A stretch of 64,000 bases of DNA, from NCBI GenBank assembly GCA_025463515.1, contig JAODAQ010000035.1, positions 102,722 through 166,721 on the forward strand, given 5' to 3'. The translations under genes and the position numbers were made by a program. Shown piece after piece: positions 8,566 to 15,911 of this stretch; positions within the stretch are counted from its first letter, which is position 1; every line of letters begins with the position of its first letter. The DNA is from Rhodoglobus sp. GTDB taxonomy: Bacteria; Actinomycetota; Actinomycetes; Actinomycetales; Microbacteriaceae. Under the pieces are notes generated by a model. That model saw nothing but the letters and a program-made list of their open reading frames with translations, searched no databases and was not told the origin of the DNA.

Positions 8566-9846
8566 CTAGAACTGCGAGACCAGAGTGTCCTGGATGCCCT
8601 GCAGCATCGTCTTCGGATCCTCTCCGTTGGCCACCACTCCCGACAGCCCGACGCTCAGCGCATCGGTGAGCGCGGGTGCGTTGGTCTGCAGCGGAACGGT
8701 GACGCCCTTCGCGAGCGCCTCCTGCACCGCGGGCAGCCACGGCGCGTTGGCGGTCAGGTCCTTGTCCGTGTACAGCGACTCGCGGAAGCTGATGAAGGAC
8801 GGGTCGATCGTCCCCATCTCCTTCTGGGCGGTCTTGCTCGTCAGCCACGCGGCGAGCTTGAACGCCTCCTCCGGGTTCTTGGAGTCAGCGGTGACGCCCC
8901 AGCCCCAGGTCTGCAGGAGGCCCGCAGGAGTCTTGGAGTAGGGGATCGGCGCGTAGCCGAGCTTGCCGGCGACGTTCGACTCGTCGGCGTCCTCAAGAGC
9001 GGTGAACAGGCCCGACGTGGTGATGCCGATGGGGGCCTGGCCGAACTGCAGGGCCTTGTTGACCTCGTCCCAGTGCCATCCGTTGCTTCCCTCGAGTCCG
9101 TACTGGCCGAGCTCCTTGATGAAGTCGACGGCCTGGACGACCTTCGGGTTGGTCAGGTCGAGCGCGCCGTCCTTGTCGAAGAAGTCGGTCTCGTTGCCCG
9201 CGAGCAGCACGGCCATGATGTTGACGATGGCCGATCCCTGGCGGTAGGGAAGGGCGATGCCCGTCCCCTGCTCCTTGAAGTACTTCGCCACTTCGAGGAT
9301 GTCGTCCCACGTCTTGGGAGCCTCGAAGCCGGCCTTCTTGAGCACGTCCTTGTCGAAGACGACGAGCGGCGTCTGCACGAAGTACGGGAGCGCGTAGAGC
9401 GCGTCGTCGCGGGTGTAGACGTCGATGCCGCTCTTGTTGAAGTCCGCGTAGTCCCAGTCCGCGCCGGTGAGGCTCTCGTCCTTGACGTAGTCGGTCAGGT
9501 CAGCGAGGTAGCCGGCGTCCGTGTACTCGCCCACCCACGCCTCGGGGACGTAGACGAGGTCGTACTCGCCCGTCTTCGTGGACATGTTGAGCGTCTGCTT
9601 CTGCTTGAGCTGCCCGTAGTCGATCGCGTCGAAGCGGATGGTGACACCCGTCTCCGCGCTGTACTCGTCGAGGAGCTTCTGCTGTGCGTCAGCCTGGGGG
9701 CCGGCCCACCGGGACACGGTCAGGGTGACGTCGCTCTGGGGAGCTTCGGTGGAGCTGTCGTTGGGGGTACTGCTGCAGGCCGTGAGCCCCGTCAGCGCCA
9801 TGAGCGCTGCGAGTCCGACGGCAACACTGCCTCGTGATCTGCGCAT
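8566..9846 (-). CDS. sugar ABC transporter substrate-binding lipoprotein
   Basis: A 426-residue extracytoplasmic binding protein of the MalE-like type. The signal peptide ends in a lipobox (LTGLTACSS), giving a lipid-anchored Cys at about residue 24. The mature part has the usual cluster 1 pattern, for example VTLTVSRWAGPQADAQQKLLDEY. The start at 9846 is set by AGAAGGAAG just upstream and by the position of the signal peptide; a longer frame to 9972 runs through the promoter. It is the first gene of the operon 9846-4885 (binding protein, two permeases, kinase, barrel protein). Confidence 0.92.
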   Translation of the reverse strand: MRRSRGSVAVGLAALMALTGLTACSSTPNDSSTEAPQSDVTLTVSRWAGPQADAQQKLLDEYSAETGVTIRFDAIDYGQLKQKQTLNMSTKTGEYDLVYVPEAWVGEYTDAGYLADLTDYVKDESLTGADWDYADFNKSGIDVYTRDDALYALPYFVQTPLVVFDKDVLKKAGFEAPKTWDDILEVAKYFKEQGTGIALPYRQGSAIVNIMAVLLAGNETDFFDKDGALDLTNPKVVQAVDFIKELGQYGLEGSNGWHWDEVNKALQFGQAPIGITTSGLFTALEDADESNVAGKLGYAPIPYSKTPAGLLQTWGWGVTADSKNPEEAFKLAAWLTSKTAQKEMGTIDPSFISFRESLYTDKDLTANAPWLPAVQEALAKGVTVPLQTNAPALTDALSVGLSGVVANGEDPKTMLQGIQDTLVSQF

Positions 9847-9909
9847 TTCTTCCTTCTCTAGGGTTGGGGGAGAACTTGCGCGTTCCCATCCGGGACCCGC
9901 GCTGCAGAC

Positions 9910-9938
9910 ATTCAAATGTACTAACAAAGTAATGTCAA
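9910..9938 (-). promoter_or_regulatory. probable promoter of the sugar importer operon
   Basis: On the minus strand a perfect TTGACA (9938-9933) is separated by 17 bases from TTGAAT (9915-9910), which matches the -10 consensus at four of six positions. Transcription would start near 9903, about 57 bases before the lipoprotein start. TACT-N5-AGTA within the spacer is a possible repressor half-site pair. Confidence 0.55.
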
Positions 9939-9992
9939 GCCAAAGTTCGATCCTGTTACGCGGCCGACACATCCCGCTGCTAGAAACAGCCC

Positions 9993-11258
9993 ATGCTCAC
10001 CATCACCGGCGCCATTGCGATCCTCGTCGACGAGACCACCGAGACCAGCGGCGATCTCGCCCTGGAGGGTGTCTCGGCAAGCTCGACCGAAACGCTCGAC
10101 GCGTCCGGATGCATCGTCACCCCCGGCCTGGTGAACGCGCACCACCACCTGCTGCAGTCGGCGTTCCGCACGCTGCCGGGCACGCGGGGGGTTGCGATGC
10201 GCGACTGGCTGCCGACGATGGCCGCGGCCTATGCCCGCGCGGGGGTGGACGCCGAGCTGGCGGCGGCCGCGGCATCCGTCGGCATCGCCGAAGGCCTGCT
10301 GAGCGGCGTGACGACCGTCGCCGACCACCACCTCACGTGGCCGAGCGGCGCCGACACCGTGTCCATCGCGCGGGCGACGGCCGGCGCGGCTCGGGCTCTG
10401 GGCGGCCGGCTCGTGTTCGTGCGGGGGTCGGCGCGCGACGACCCGCAGGAGGCCGCGGCATCCGCGGAGGCGATCGCGGAAGCGCTGCTCGCCGAGCTGC
10501 CCGGCGTCACCAGCGACGGGATGCTCCAACTCGCGGTGGGCCCGGCCGGCGTGCACAGCGATCCGCGCGAGACCTTCGAGCTGCTCGGAGAGGTCGCGGT
10601 GAAGCACGGGCTGCGTCGGCGTACCCAGTCCAACGAGCAGGTCGACACCGCGATCGCGCTCGAGAAGTACGGCAAGCGGCCCATCGACCTGCTCGAGGAG
10701 TGGGGGTGGCTCGCCGACGATGTGACGCTCGCGCACCTGTGCGACGTGACGCCTGACGAGATCGCGCGGCTCGCGCGGGCGGGCGTCACCGCGACGCACG
10801 CGCCCGGATGCGACCTGCCGATGGGCTGGGGCGTGGCCCCCGTCGCGGCACTCCTCGCTGCGGGCATCCCCGTGGGCCTCGGCACCAGCGGCGGCGGCAG
10901 CAACGACGCCGGGCACCTGCTCGCGGATGCCCGGCTCGCCATGCAGGTCGCGCCACTGGTGGGGCGCCCGCTCGCGGCGCGCGAGGTGCTCGCGATGGCG
11001 ATGGCCGGCTCGGCCGCGGGCCTCGGGCGGCCGGAGCTCGGCCACCTCCGGCCCGGCTCCGCCGCCGACCTGTGCGTGTGGGACGTCTCGGGAGTGGCCG
11101 ATGCGGGCGTCGCAGACCCCGTCGCGGGGCTGCTGTGGGCGAACCCCGGGCGGCGGCCGAAGCACGTCGTCGTGAACGGGCAGGTCGTGGTGCGCGACTA
11201 CGCGCTCGTGAACGCGGACGAGCGCGAGCTCGTCAGCGGGTTGAGTAAGGCGCTCTAG
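9993..11258 (+). CDS. amidohydrolase-family protein with substituted metal ligands
   Basis: A 421-residue protein aligned by eye with 8-oxoguanine deaminase/chlorohydrolase-type amidohydrolases. The first metal-binding motif survives (NAHHHLLQS, His50-52), as does the Glu of the HTHLxE region (Glu215) and a His in LAHLCD (residue 248). The HTH triad is R-T-Q (210-212) and the usual Asp of GVDGSASND is replaced by Ser (TSGGGSND, Ser299). Catalysis by the standard mechanism is therefore doubtful. A TAGAAA -10 box at 9981-9986 suggests a leaderless start. The last codons, including the TAG, lie inside a palindromic repeat. Confidence 0.75.
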   Translation: MLTITGAIAILVDETTETSGDLALEGVSASSTETLDASGCIVTPGLVNAHHHLLQSAFRTLPGTRGVAMRDWLPTMAAAYARAGVDAELAAAAASVGIAEGLLSGVTTVADHHLTWPSGADTVSIARATAGAARALGGRLVFVRGSARDDPQEAAASAEAIAEALLAELPGVTSDGMLQLAVGPAGVHSDPRETFELLGEVAVKHGLRRRTQSNEQVDTAIALEKYGKRPIDLLEEWGWLADDVTLAHLCDVTPDEIARLARAGVTATHAPGCDLPMGWGVAPVAALLAAGIPVGLGTSGGGSNDAGHLLADARLAMQVAPLVGRPLAAREVLAMAMAGSAAGLGRPELGHLRPGSAADLCVWDVSGVADAGVADPVAGLLWANPGRRPKHVVVNGQVVVRDYALVNADERELVSGLSKAL

Positions 11259-11319
11259 CGCCTGTATCGAAACCGCGCGGAAGGAGGTTTCGATACGGCC
11301 GCGGGCGGCCTACTCAACC
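11239..11319. repeat. palindromic 3'-end repeat, two inverted arms
   Basis: Arm 1 (11239-11274) has the form GGTTGAGTAAGG, then CGCTCTAGCG, then GTATCGAAACC. Arm 2 (11286-11319) is the inverted form with a GGCCGCGGGCGGCC core. It sits between convergent genes. The amidohydrolase reads into arm 1 in the third frame and stops at the TAG at 11256-11258. The reductase stop at 11323 lies just outside. Confidence 0.9.
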
Positions 11320-11322
11320 CAC

Positions 11323-12267
11323 CTACAACTCCAACGTCAACCGCGGCCCCGCCGACCGGGAGACGCAGATGTACATCACGTCGTTCGCGTCCTGCTCGTC
11401 GGGGGTGAGGATCGAGTCGCGGTGGTCGACCTCGCCCGCCATCACGCGCGTCTCGCACGTCCCGCAGGTTCCCTCCTTGCAGCTCGAGAGCACGAGCACG
11501 CCCGCCTCCTCGACGACCTCGAGCACGCTGCGCTCGGGCGGTACGACCAGGTCGATGCCGGAGAACGCCAGCTCGACCTCGAACGGCTCCGCGAGGATCG
11601 GCGCCCCGAGCGCCTTCGGCTCGAACCGCTCCACCTTGAGCTGCCGGCCCTTCGCGGCGGCCTCGACCGCCTCGATCAGGCGCGCGGGCCCGCAGCAGTA
11701 GGTCGTGGTGAACGGGGGCAGGGTCTCGAAGAGCTCGGCGAGGTCGAGCCGCCGGCCCTCGTCGGCGGCATGGATCGTGACGCGGCCCGGATGCTCGTCC
11801 TCGAGCGACACGAGGGCCATCGTCGAGCGCGACCGCCCGGCGTACTCGAGCCGGTACTCCACGCCCGCGGCGGCGGCCGACGCGACCATCGCCGCGATCG
11901 GGGTGATGCCGATCCCGCCGGCGATGAACAGGTAGCGGGTGCCGCGCTCCGGCGCGAACTCGAAGTGGTTGCGCGGGCCGGCGACCCGGAGGACGGCGCC
12001 CTCGTGCGCGTGGTCGTGGATCCACGTCGAACCGCCGCGGCCGGCATCCTCGCGCAGCACTCCGATGCGCCACGTGGTCGAGCCGGGCGTGCCGCACAGC
12101 GAGTACTGCCGCGCGTCGCCGTTCGGCAGGATGACGTCGATGTGGGCGCCGGGCTGCCAGCGCGGGAGGGCGTGGTCGGAAGACAGCTCGAGGAGGGCGA
12201 CCCCGTCGGCATCCTCGAGCCGGCGGGTCACGACCATGTCGAAAGCTGTGGACTCGAGGGCGCTCAT
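11323..12267 (-). CDS. PDR/VanB-family oxidoreductase (FMN, NAD(P)H, 2Fe-2S)
   Basis: A 314-residue electron-transfer protein of the phthalate dioxygenase reductase type. The flavin motif is RQYSLCG, the nucleotide-binding motif GGIGITPIAAMV, and a C-terminal plant-type ferredoxin domain carries CKEGTCGTCETR followed by a distal Cys in YICVSRS. Such proteins pass electrons from NAD(P)H to Rieske oxygenases. No oxygenase component is adjacent, so its partner is unknown. Its ATG overlaps the TGA of the XRE-cupin regulator by four bases, so the two are translated together. Confidence 0.88.
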   Translation of the reverse strand: MSALESTAFDMVVTRRLEDADGVALLELSSDHALPRWQPGAHIDVILPNGDARQYSLCGTPGSTTWRIGVLREDAGRGGSTWIHDHAHEGAVLRVAGPRNHFEFAPERGTRYLFIAGGIGITPIAAMVASAAAAGVEYRLEYAGRSRSTMALVSLEDEHPGRVTIHAADEGRRLDLAELFETLPPFTTTYCCGPARLIEAVEAAAKGRQLKVERFEPKALGAPILAEPFEVELAFSGIDLVVPPERSVLEVVEEAGVLVLSSCKEGTCGTCETRVMAGEVDHRDSILTPDEQDANDVMYICVSRSAGPRLTLEL

Positions 12268-12893
12268 AGCTGTTTCTCCTTGACCACGAACAGGCGGTAG
12301 CCGCCGGGCTCGAGGGCTCTCCAGCGGTGGGGAGTGCCCCCAACGTAGTAGAGCGAATCGCCCTCGACCAAGACCGAGACGCCCTGCTCCCCCAGATCGA
12401 CCTCGACGGAGCCTTCGACGACGTGGATGAACTCGTCCTCATCGTGCACGAAGAAGTCGCCGGCCTGCTGGTTGGAGCCCCGGAACTCCATGGGGTGGAA
12501 GCTGCGGGTGCCGTGCACGAGCATCCGGGCCTCGCCCTCGCCGTAGTGTCCGCGCGTGCCCTCGGCCGCACGAACGAGGGTGGAGGTGGTGTCGTCGCCG
12601 CCCGCCAGCAGTTCGAGCTGGCTGCTGCCGAGGGCGCGCGCGATCCGCTCGAGCGAGACCATGCTGGGCCTCGCGCGCCCGCGCTCGAGCTGGCTGAGGA
12701 AGGGGTGCGACAGGTCGCACAGCGCGCCCAGCTCTTCGAGTGTGAGGCCGCGAGCGCGGCGGAGCGCACGGATGCGGGAGCCGACCTGAATGGCCTGCCT
12801 GTCGATGGCGGCGTCGAGCGCTGTGACGATGTCCTCCTCGTTCCTCGTGAATTCGTACCACGGCGATGCAGGGAGCGAGCTGCAAATTAACAC
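12264..12893 (-). CDS. XRE-family regulator with C-terminal cupin domain
   Basis: A regulator with an HTH (VGSRIRALRRARGLTLEELG, then LSHPFLSQLERGRARPS) and a C-terminal cupin barrel (HDEDEFIHVVEGSVEVDLG, GDSLYYVGGTPHRWR) that probably binds a small effector or metal. The annotated GTG at 12893 gives 209 residues, but homology begins only about 35 residues in. No canonical in-frame start with a ribosome binding site lies between, so the start is uncertain. It forms a two-gene operon with the PDR reductase and is divergent from the heterocycle operon at 13030, which it may regulate. Confidence 0.8.
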   Translation of the reverse strand: MLICSSLPASPWYEFTRNEEDIVTALDAAIDRQAIQVGSRIRALRRARGLTLEELGALCDLSHPFLSQLERGRARPSMVSLERIARALGSSQLELLAGGDDTTSTLVRAAEGTRGHYGEGEARMLVHGTRSFHPMEFRGSNQQAGDFFVHDEDEFIHVVEGSVEVDLGEQGVSVLVEGDSLYYVGGTPHRWRALEPGGYRLFVVKEKQL

Positions 12894-12945
12894 GTCGAAA
12901 TGATCACGTCACACGCCCGAAACGCGGCGCTCTTAGATTCGGTCC

Positions 12946-12962
12946 TGTTGATCCCATCAACA
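12946..12962. promoter_or_regulatory. palindromic operator candidate upstream of the heterocycle operon
   Basis: TGTTGATCCCATCAACA has perfect seven-base arms around CCC. It lies 68 bases upstream of the first gene of the 13030-20456 operon and 53 bases from the XRE-cupin gene. The position and symmetry suit an operator for that regulator, which is inference. The rest of the 136-base gap (12894-13029) shows no other clear signal. Confidence 0.5.
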
Positions 12963-13029
12963 TTCCCGTGCAGCCGACTCAACGGTGCGGATGCTGCATC
13001 CAGCCACTTCCAGCCCTGGAGTCCGCACC

Positions 13030-14274
13030 GTGACCACTCTTCCCCAACAGCTCTCGCTGCTGAGGAACGCCCTGCTCCCGGACGGCTCGCTCGTCGACGT
13101 CGAGCTCATCGAGGACATCGTCCGTGCAGTGCGGCCGGCCGAGCCGGAGGTCGCGGCCGGCGGCGACTCCGTCATCGACCTGAGCGGCTTCATGCTGCTG
13201 ACCGCCCCCGCCGAGCCGCACGCGCACCTCGACAAGGCACTCTCCTGGGACCTCATCAACCCGCCGGCCGGCGACCTCGTGAAGGCCATCGAGTCGTGGC
13301 GCGCGTACTCCTCCGAGATGACCGTCGAGAGCATCGCCGACCGTGCTCGCACGGCCGCCGTCGGAATGCTGCGCAACGGCACCACGGCCGTGCGGTGCCA
13401 CGTCGACATCCTGATCGGCGACGACCCGCTGCGCGGGGTGCGGGCCCTCACACAGGTTCGGGCCGAGCTCGCCCACCTCATGGACATCGAGCTCGTCGCG
13501 CTCGCCGCATCAGACATCCCGGATGCCTCGATCGAGGCCGCGCTCGACCTCGGAGTCGATCTCGTGGGCGGCGCGCCGCACCTCTCCCCCGTGCCGCTGG
13601 ACGACCTCCGGCGCCTGCTGGCGCTCGCCGAGCGCCGGGGCCTCGGCGTCGACCTGCACACCGACGAGGGCCTGACGGGCGACCCGACCATCCTCGAGTT
13701 CGCCCGGATCGTGAAGGACTGGACGGTCCCGGTCTCGGCCGGCCACTGCGTGCGGCTCGGCACGCTCGAGGCGGCGGAGCTCGACGAGGTGATCGCCGCG
13801 GTGCTCGGCGCCGACATCGGCATCATCTCGCTGCCCATCACCAACCTGTACCTGCAGGGCTGGGAGCACCCGGTGTCCACACCCCGCGGTCTCACAGCCC
13901 TGCGTCCACTCCTCGACGCGGGCGTCCGCGTCGGGGCCGGTGCCGACAACGTCCGCGACCCGTTCAACCCCGTGGGCCGCAGCGATGCCCTGGAGACGGC
14001 GTCTCTGCTCGTCACCGCCGGGCACCTCTCCCTCGAGGAGGCGTACGCCGCGGTGAGCGAAGGCGCGCGCTCGGTCATGAATCTCCCCCGGGCCGGCGTG
14101 AGGGTCGGCGCGCGGGCGGAACTCCTCGCGGTGCGCGGGTCGAGCCTCTCGGATGTCATCGCGAACGCCTCGGCAGACCGCTTCGTCATCCATGCAGGCT
14201 CGCTCGTGGCACGCAGCGAGGTCAGCTACACCGTCGCATCCCCCATCCGCACACCCATCCTCGAAACGAGGTGA
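13030..14274 (+). CDS. cytosine-deaminase-like amidohydrolase
   Basis: A 414-residue metal-dependent hydrolase of the CodA type. The ligands appear intact: HxH in PHAHLDKAL, HTDE near residue 215, GHC in SAGHCVRLG, and the catalytic Asp in GADNVRDPF. The family deaminates or ring-opens pyrimidines and related N-heterocycles. The GTG at 13030 follows GGAG by nine bases; an upstream ATG in frame at 12985 has no ribosome binding site. It is the first gene of a co-directional operon with a NitT/TauT-type importer, so its substrate is probably what the importer brings in. Confidence 0.8.
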   Translation: MTTLPQQLSLLRNALLPDGSLVDVELIEDIVRAVRPAEPEVAAGGDSVIDLSGFMLLTAPAEPHAHLDKALSWDLINPPAGDLVKAIESWRAYSSEMTVESIADRARTAAVGMLRNGTTAVRCHVDILIGDDPLRGVRALTQVRAELAHLMDIELVALAASDIPDASIEAALDLGVDLVGGAPHLSPVPLDDLRRLLALAERRGLGVDLHTDEGLTGDPTILEFARIVKDWTVPVSAGHCVRLGTLEAAELDEVIAAVLGADIGIISLPITNLYLQGWEHPVSTPRGLTALRPLLDAGVRVGAGADNVRDPFNPVGRSDALETASLLVTAGHLSLEEAYAAVSEGARSVMNLPRAGVRVGARAELLAVRGSSLSDVIANASADRFVIHAGSLVARSEVSYTVASPIRTPILETR

Positions 14275-14283
14275 CACCCCACC

Positions 14284-15042
14284 ATGCCCACCGCTACAGC
14301 AACAGCAACAGCAACCCTGCTCGATTTCAGCGACGTGCAGATGACCTTCCCCGACGGCACAGTCGCCCTCTCCGGAATCGACCTGACCGTCAAGCGCGGC
14401 GAGTTCGTGACCGTCGTCGGCCCCTCCGGCTGCGGCAAATCGACCCTGCTGCGCATCGCCTCCGGGCTCGAGACCGCCTCGCACGGCAGCGTCGAGCTGG
14501 CGACCGACCGCATCGGCTACGTCTTCCAGGATGCGACGCTGCTGCCCTGGCGCAGCGTGCAGTCGAACGTCGAACTGCTCGCGGAGCTGCACGGCACCCC
14601 CAAGGCCGACCGCCTCGCTAAGGCCAAGGAGGCGATCGACCTCGTCGGCCTGACGGGCTTCGAGAAGCACCTCCCCCGCGCGCTCTCGGGCGGCATGCGC
14701 ATGCGCACCTCGCTCGCGCGGTCACTCACCCTCGACCCCGAGATCTTCCTGTTCGACGAGCCGTTCGGCGCGCTCGACGAGATCACGCGCGAGCGCCTCA
14801 ACGACGAGCTGCTCAGGCTGTTCGCCGAGAAGCAGTTCGCCGGGCTGTTCATCACGCACTCGGTCTCCGAGGCCGTGTACCTCTCCACCAAGGTCATCGT
14901 CATGTCGGGCCGCCCGGGCAAGATCGTCGACACCTTCGAGGTGCCGTTCGCGATGCCCCGCGACCCCGAGATCCGCTTCACGGGCGAGTTCGCCGGCCTC
15001 GTCGGCAAGGTGTCGCACGCACTGCGAGAGGGGCACCACTGA
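14284..15042 (+). CDS. ABC transporter ATP-binding protein (NitT/TauT type)
   Basis: A 252-residue importer ATPase. Walker A is GPSGCGKST, the Q-loop region FQDATLLPWR, the signature LSGGMRMRTSLARSL and Walker B IFLFDEPFGALDE. The family energises uptake of nitrate, taurine, aliphatic sulfonates, and thiamine or pyrimidine precursors (ThiXYZ-like). An odd low-complexity Thr-Ala start encoded by repeated ACAGCA codons precedes the domain. It overlaps the permease gene start by one base (TGATG). Confidence 0.9.
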   Translation: MPTATATATATLLDFSDVQMTFPDGTVALSGIDLTVKRGEFVTVVGPSGCGKSTLLRIASGLETASHGSVELATDRIGYVFQDATLLPWRSVQSNVELLAELHGTPKADRLAKAKEAIDLVGLTGFEKHLPRALSGGMRMRTSLARSLTLDPEIFLFDEPFGALDEITRERLNDELLRLFAEKQFAGLFITHSVSEAVYLSTKVIVMSGRPGKIVDTFEVPFAMPRDPEIRFTGEFAGLVGKVSHALREGHH

Positions 15043-15851
15043 TGGCCGACTCCCCCGAGCTCGTCACCCGGCGGCGCCGCGGGCGCCCCCGCGTCTCGAC
15101 CTGGGCGCCCCCGATCGCGCTGCTCGCCCTGATCGTCGGCATCGCCTATGTCGCCAACGCCCTGCTCGGCAAGCGCGCGTTCCTGCTGCCGCGGCCCGAC
15201 CAGGTGTTCGCGGTCTACGTGAGCCCCAAGAACGGGCCGGCGATCTTCGAGTCGCTGCTGCACACGACCGAGGTCGCCCTGGTCGGGCTCGCGATCGCGA
15301 TCGCGCTCGGGGTGCTGTGGGCGATCGCCATGAACACCGCGAAGTGGGTGGAGCGCACGACCCTGCCGTACGCGATCATCCTGCAGAGCATCCCGATTCT
15401 CGCTGTCGTTCCTCTGATCGGGTTCTGGTTCGGCTACGACTTCGTGGCGCGGGTCATCGTCTGCGTGCTCATCGCGCTGTTCCCGATGACCTCGAACACG
15501 CTGTTCGGGCTGCAGTCGGTCGACAGGTCGCACAAGGAGCTGTTCCGGCTGCAGGGCGCCTCGCGCTGGACGGTCCTCACCAAGCTCGAGCTGCCCACGG
15601 CGCTCCCGGCGATCTTCGCGGGCGCGCGCATCTCGGCCGGCCTCTCGGTGGTCGGCGCGATCGTCGGCGACTTCTTCTTCCAGCGCGGCACGCCCGGCAT
15701 CGGCGCGCTCATCTCGAAGTTCGGCGCGCGGCTGCAGTCGCCGGAGCTGTTCGCCTCGATCCTCGTCGCCTCGCTGTTCGGCGTCGTCGTCTACCTGTTC
15801 TTCCAGTGGCTCGGCCGCCGTGCGGTCGGCAAGTGGTACGACTTCGGCTGA
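15042..15851 (+). CDS. ABC transporter permease (NitT/TauT type)
   Basis: A 269-residue membrane subunit with about six transmembrane segments, beginning with PPIALLALIVGIAYVANALL after a basic N terminus. The EAA-type loop is ELFRLQGASRWTVLTKLELP. It pairs with the preceding ATPase and the following lipoprotein. Confidence 0.9.
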   Translation: MADSPELVTRRRRGRPRVSTWAPPIALLALIVGIAYVANALLGKRAFLLPRPDQVFAVYVSPKNGPAIFESLLHTTEVALVGLAIAIALGVLWAIAMNTAKWVERTTLPYAIILQSIPILAVVPLIGFWFGYDFVARVIVCVLIALFPMTSNTLFGLQSVDRSHKELFRLQGASRWTVLTKLELPTALPAIFAGARISAGLSVVGAIVGDFFFQRGTPGIGALISKFGARLQSPELFASILVASLFGVVVYLFFQWLGRRAVGKWYDFG

Positions 15852-15911
15852 TCCGGACACCTGAACCTCCCCTGACCCCCTGCAATCACACACAACACAG
15901 AAGGAGATCCA

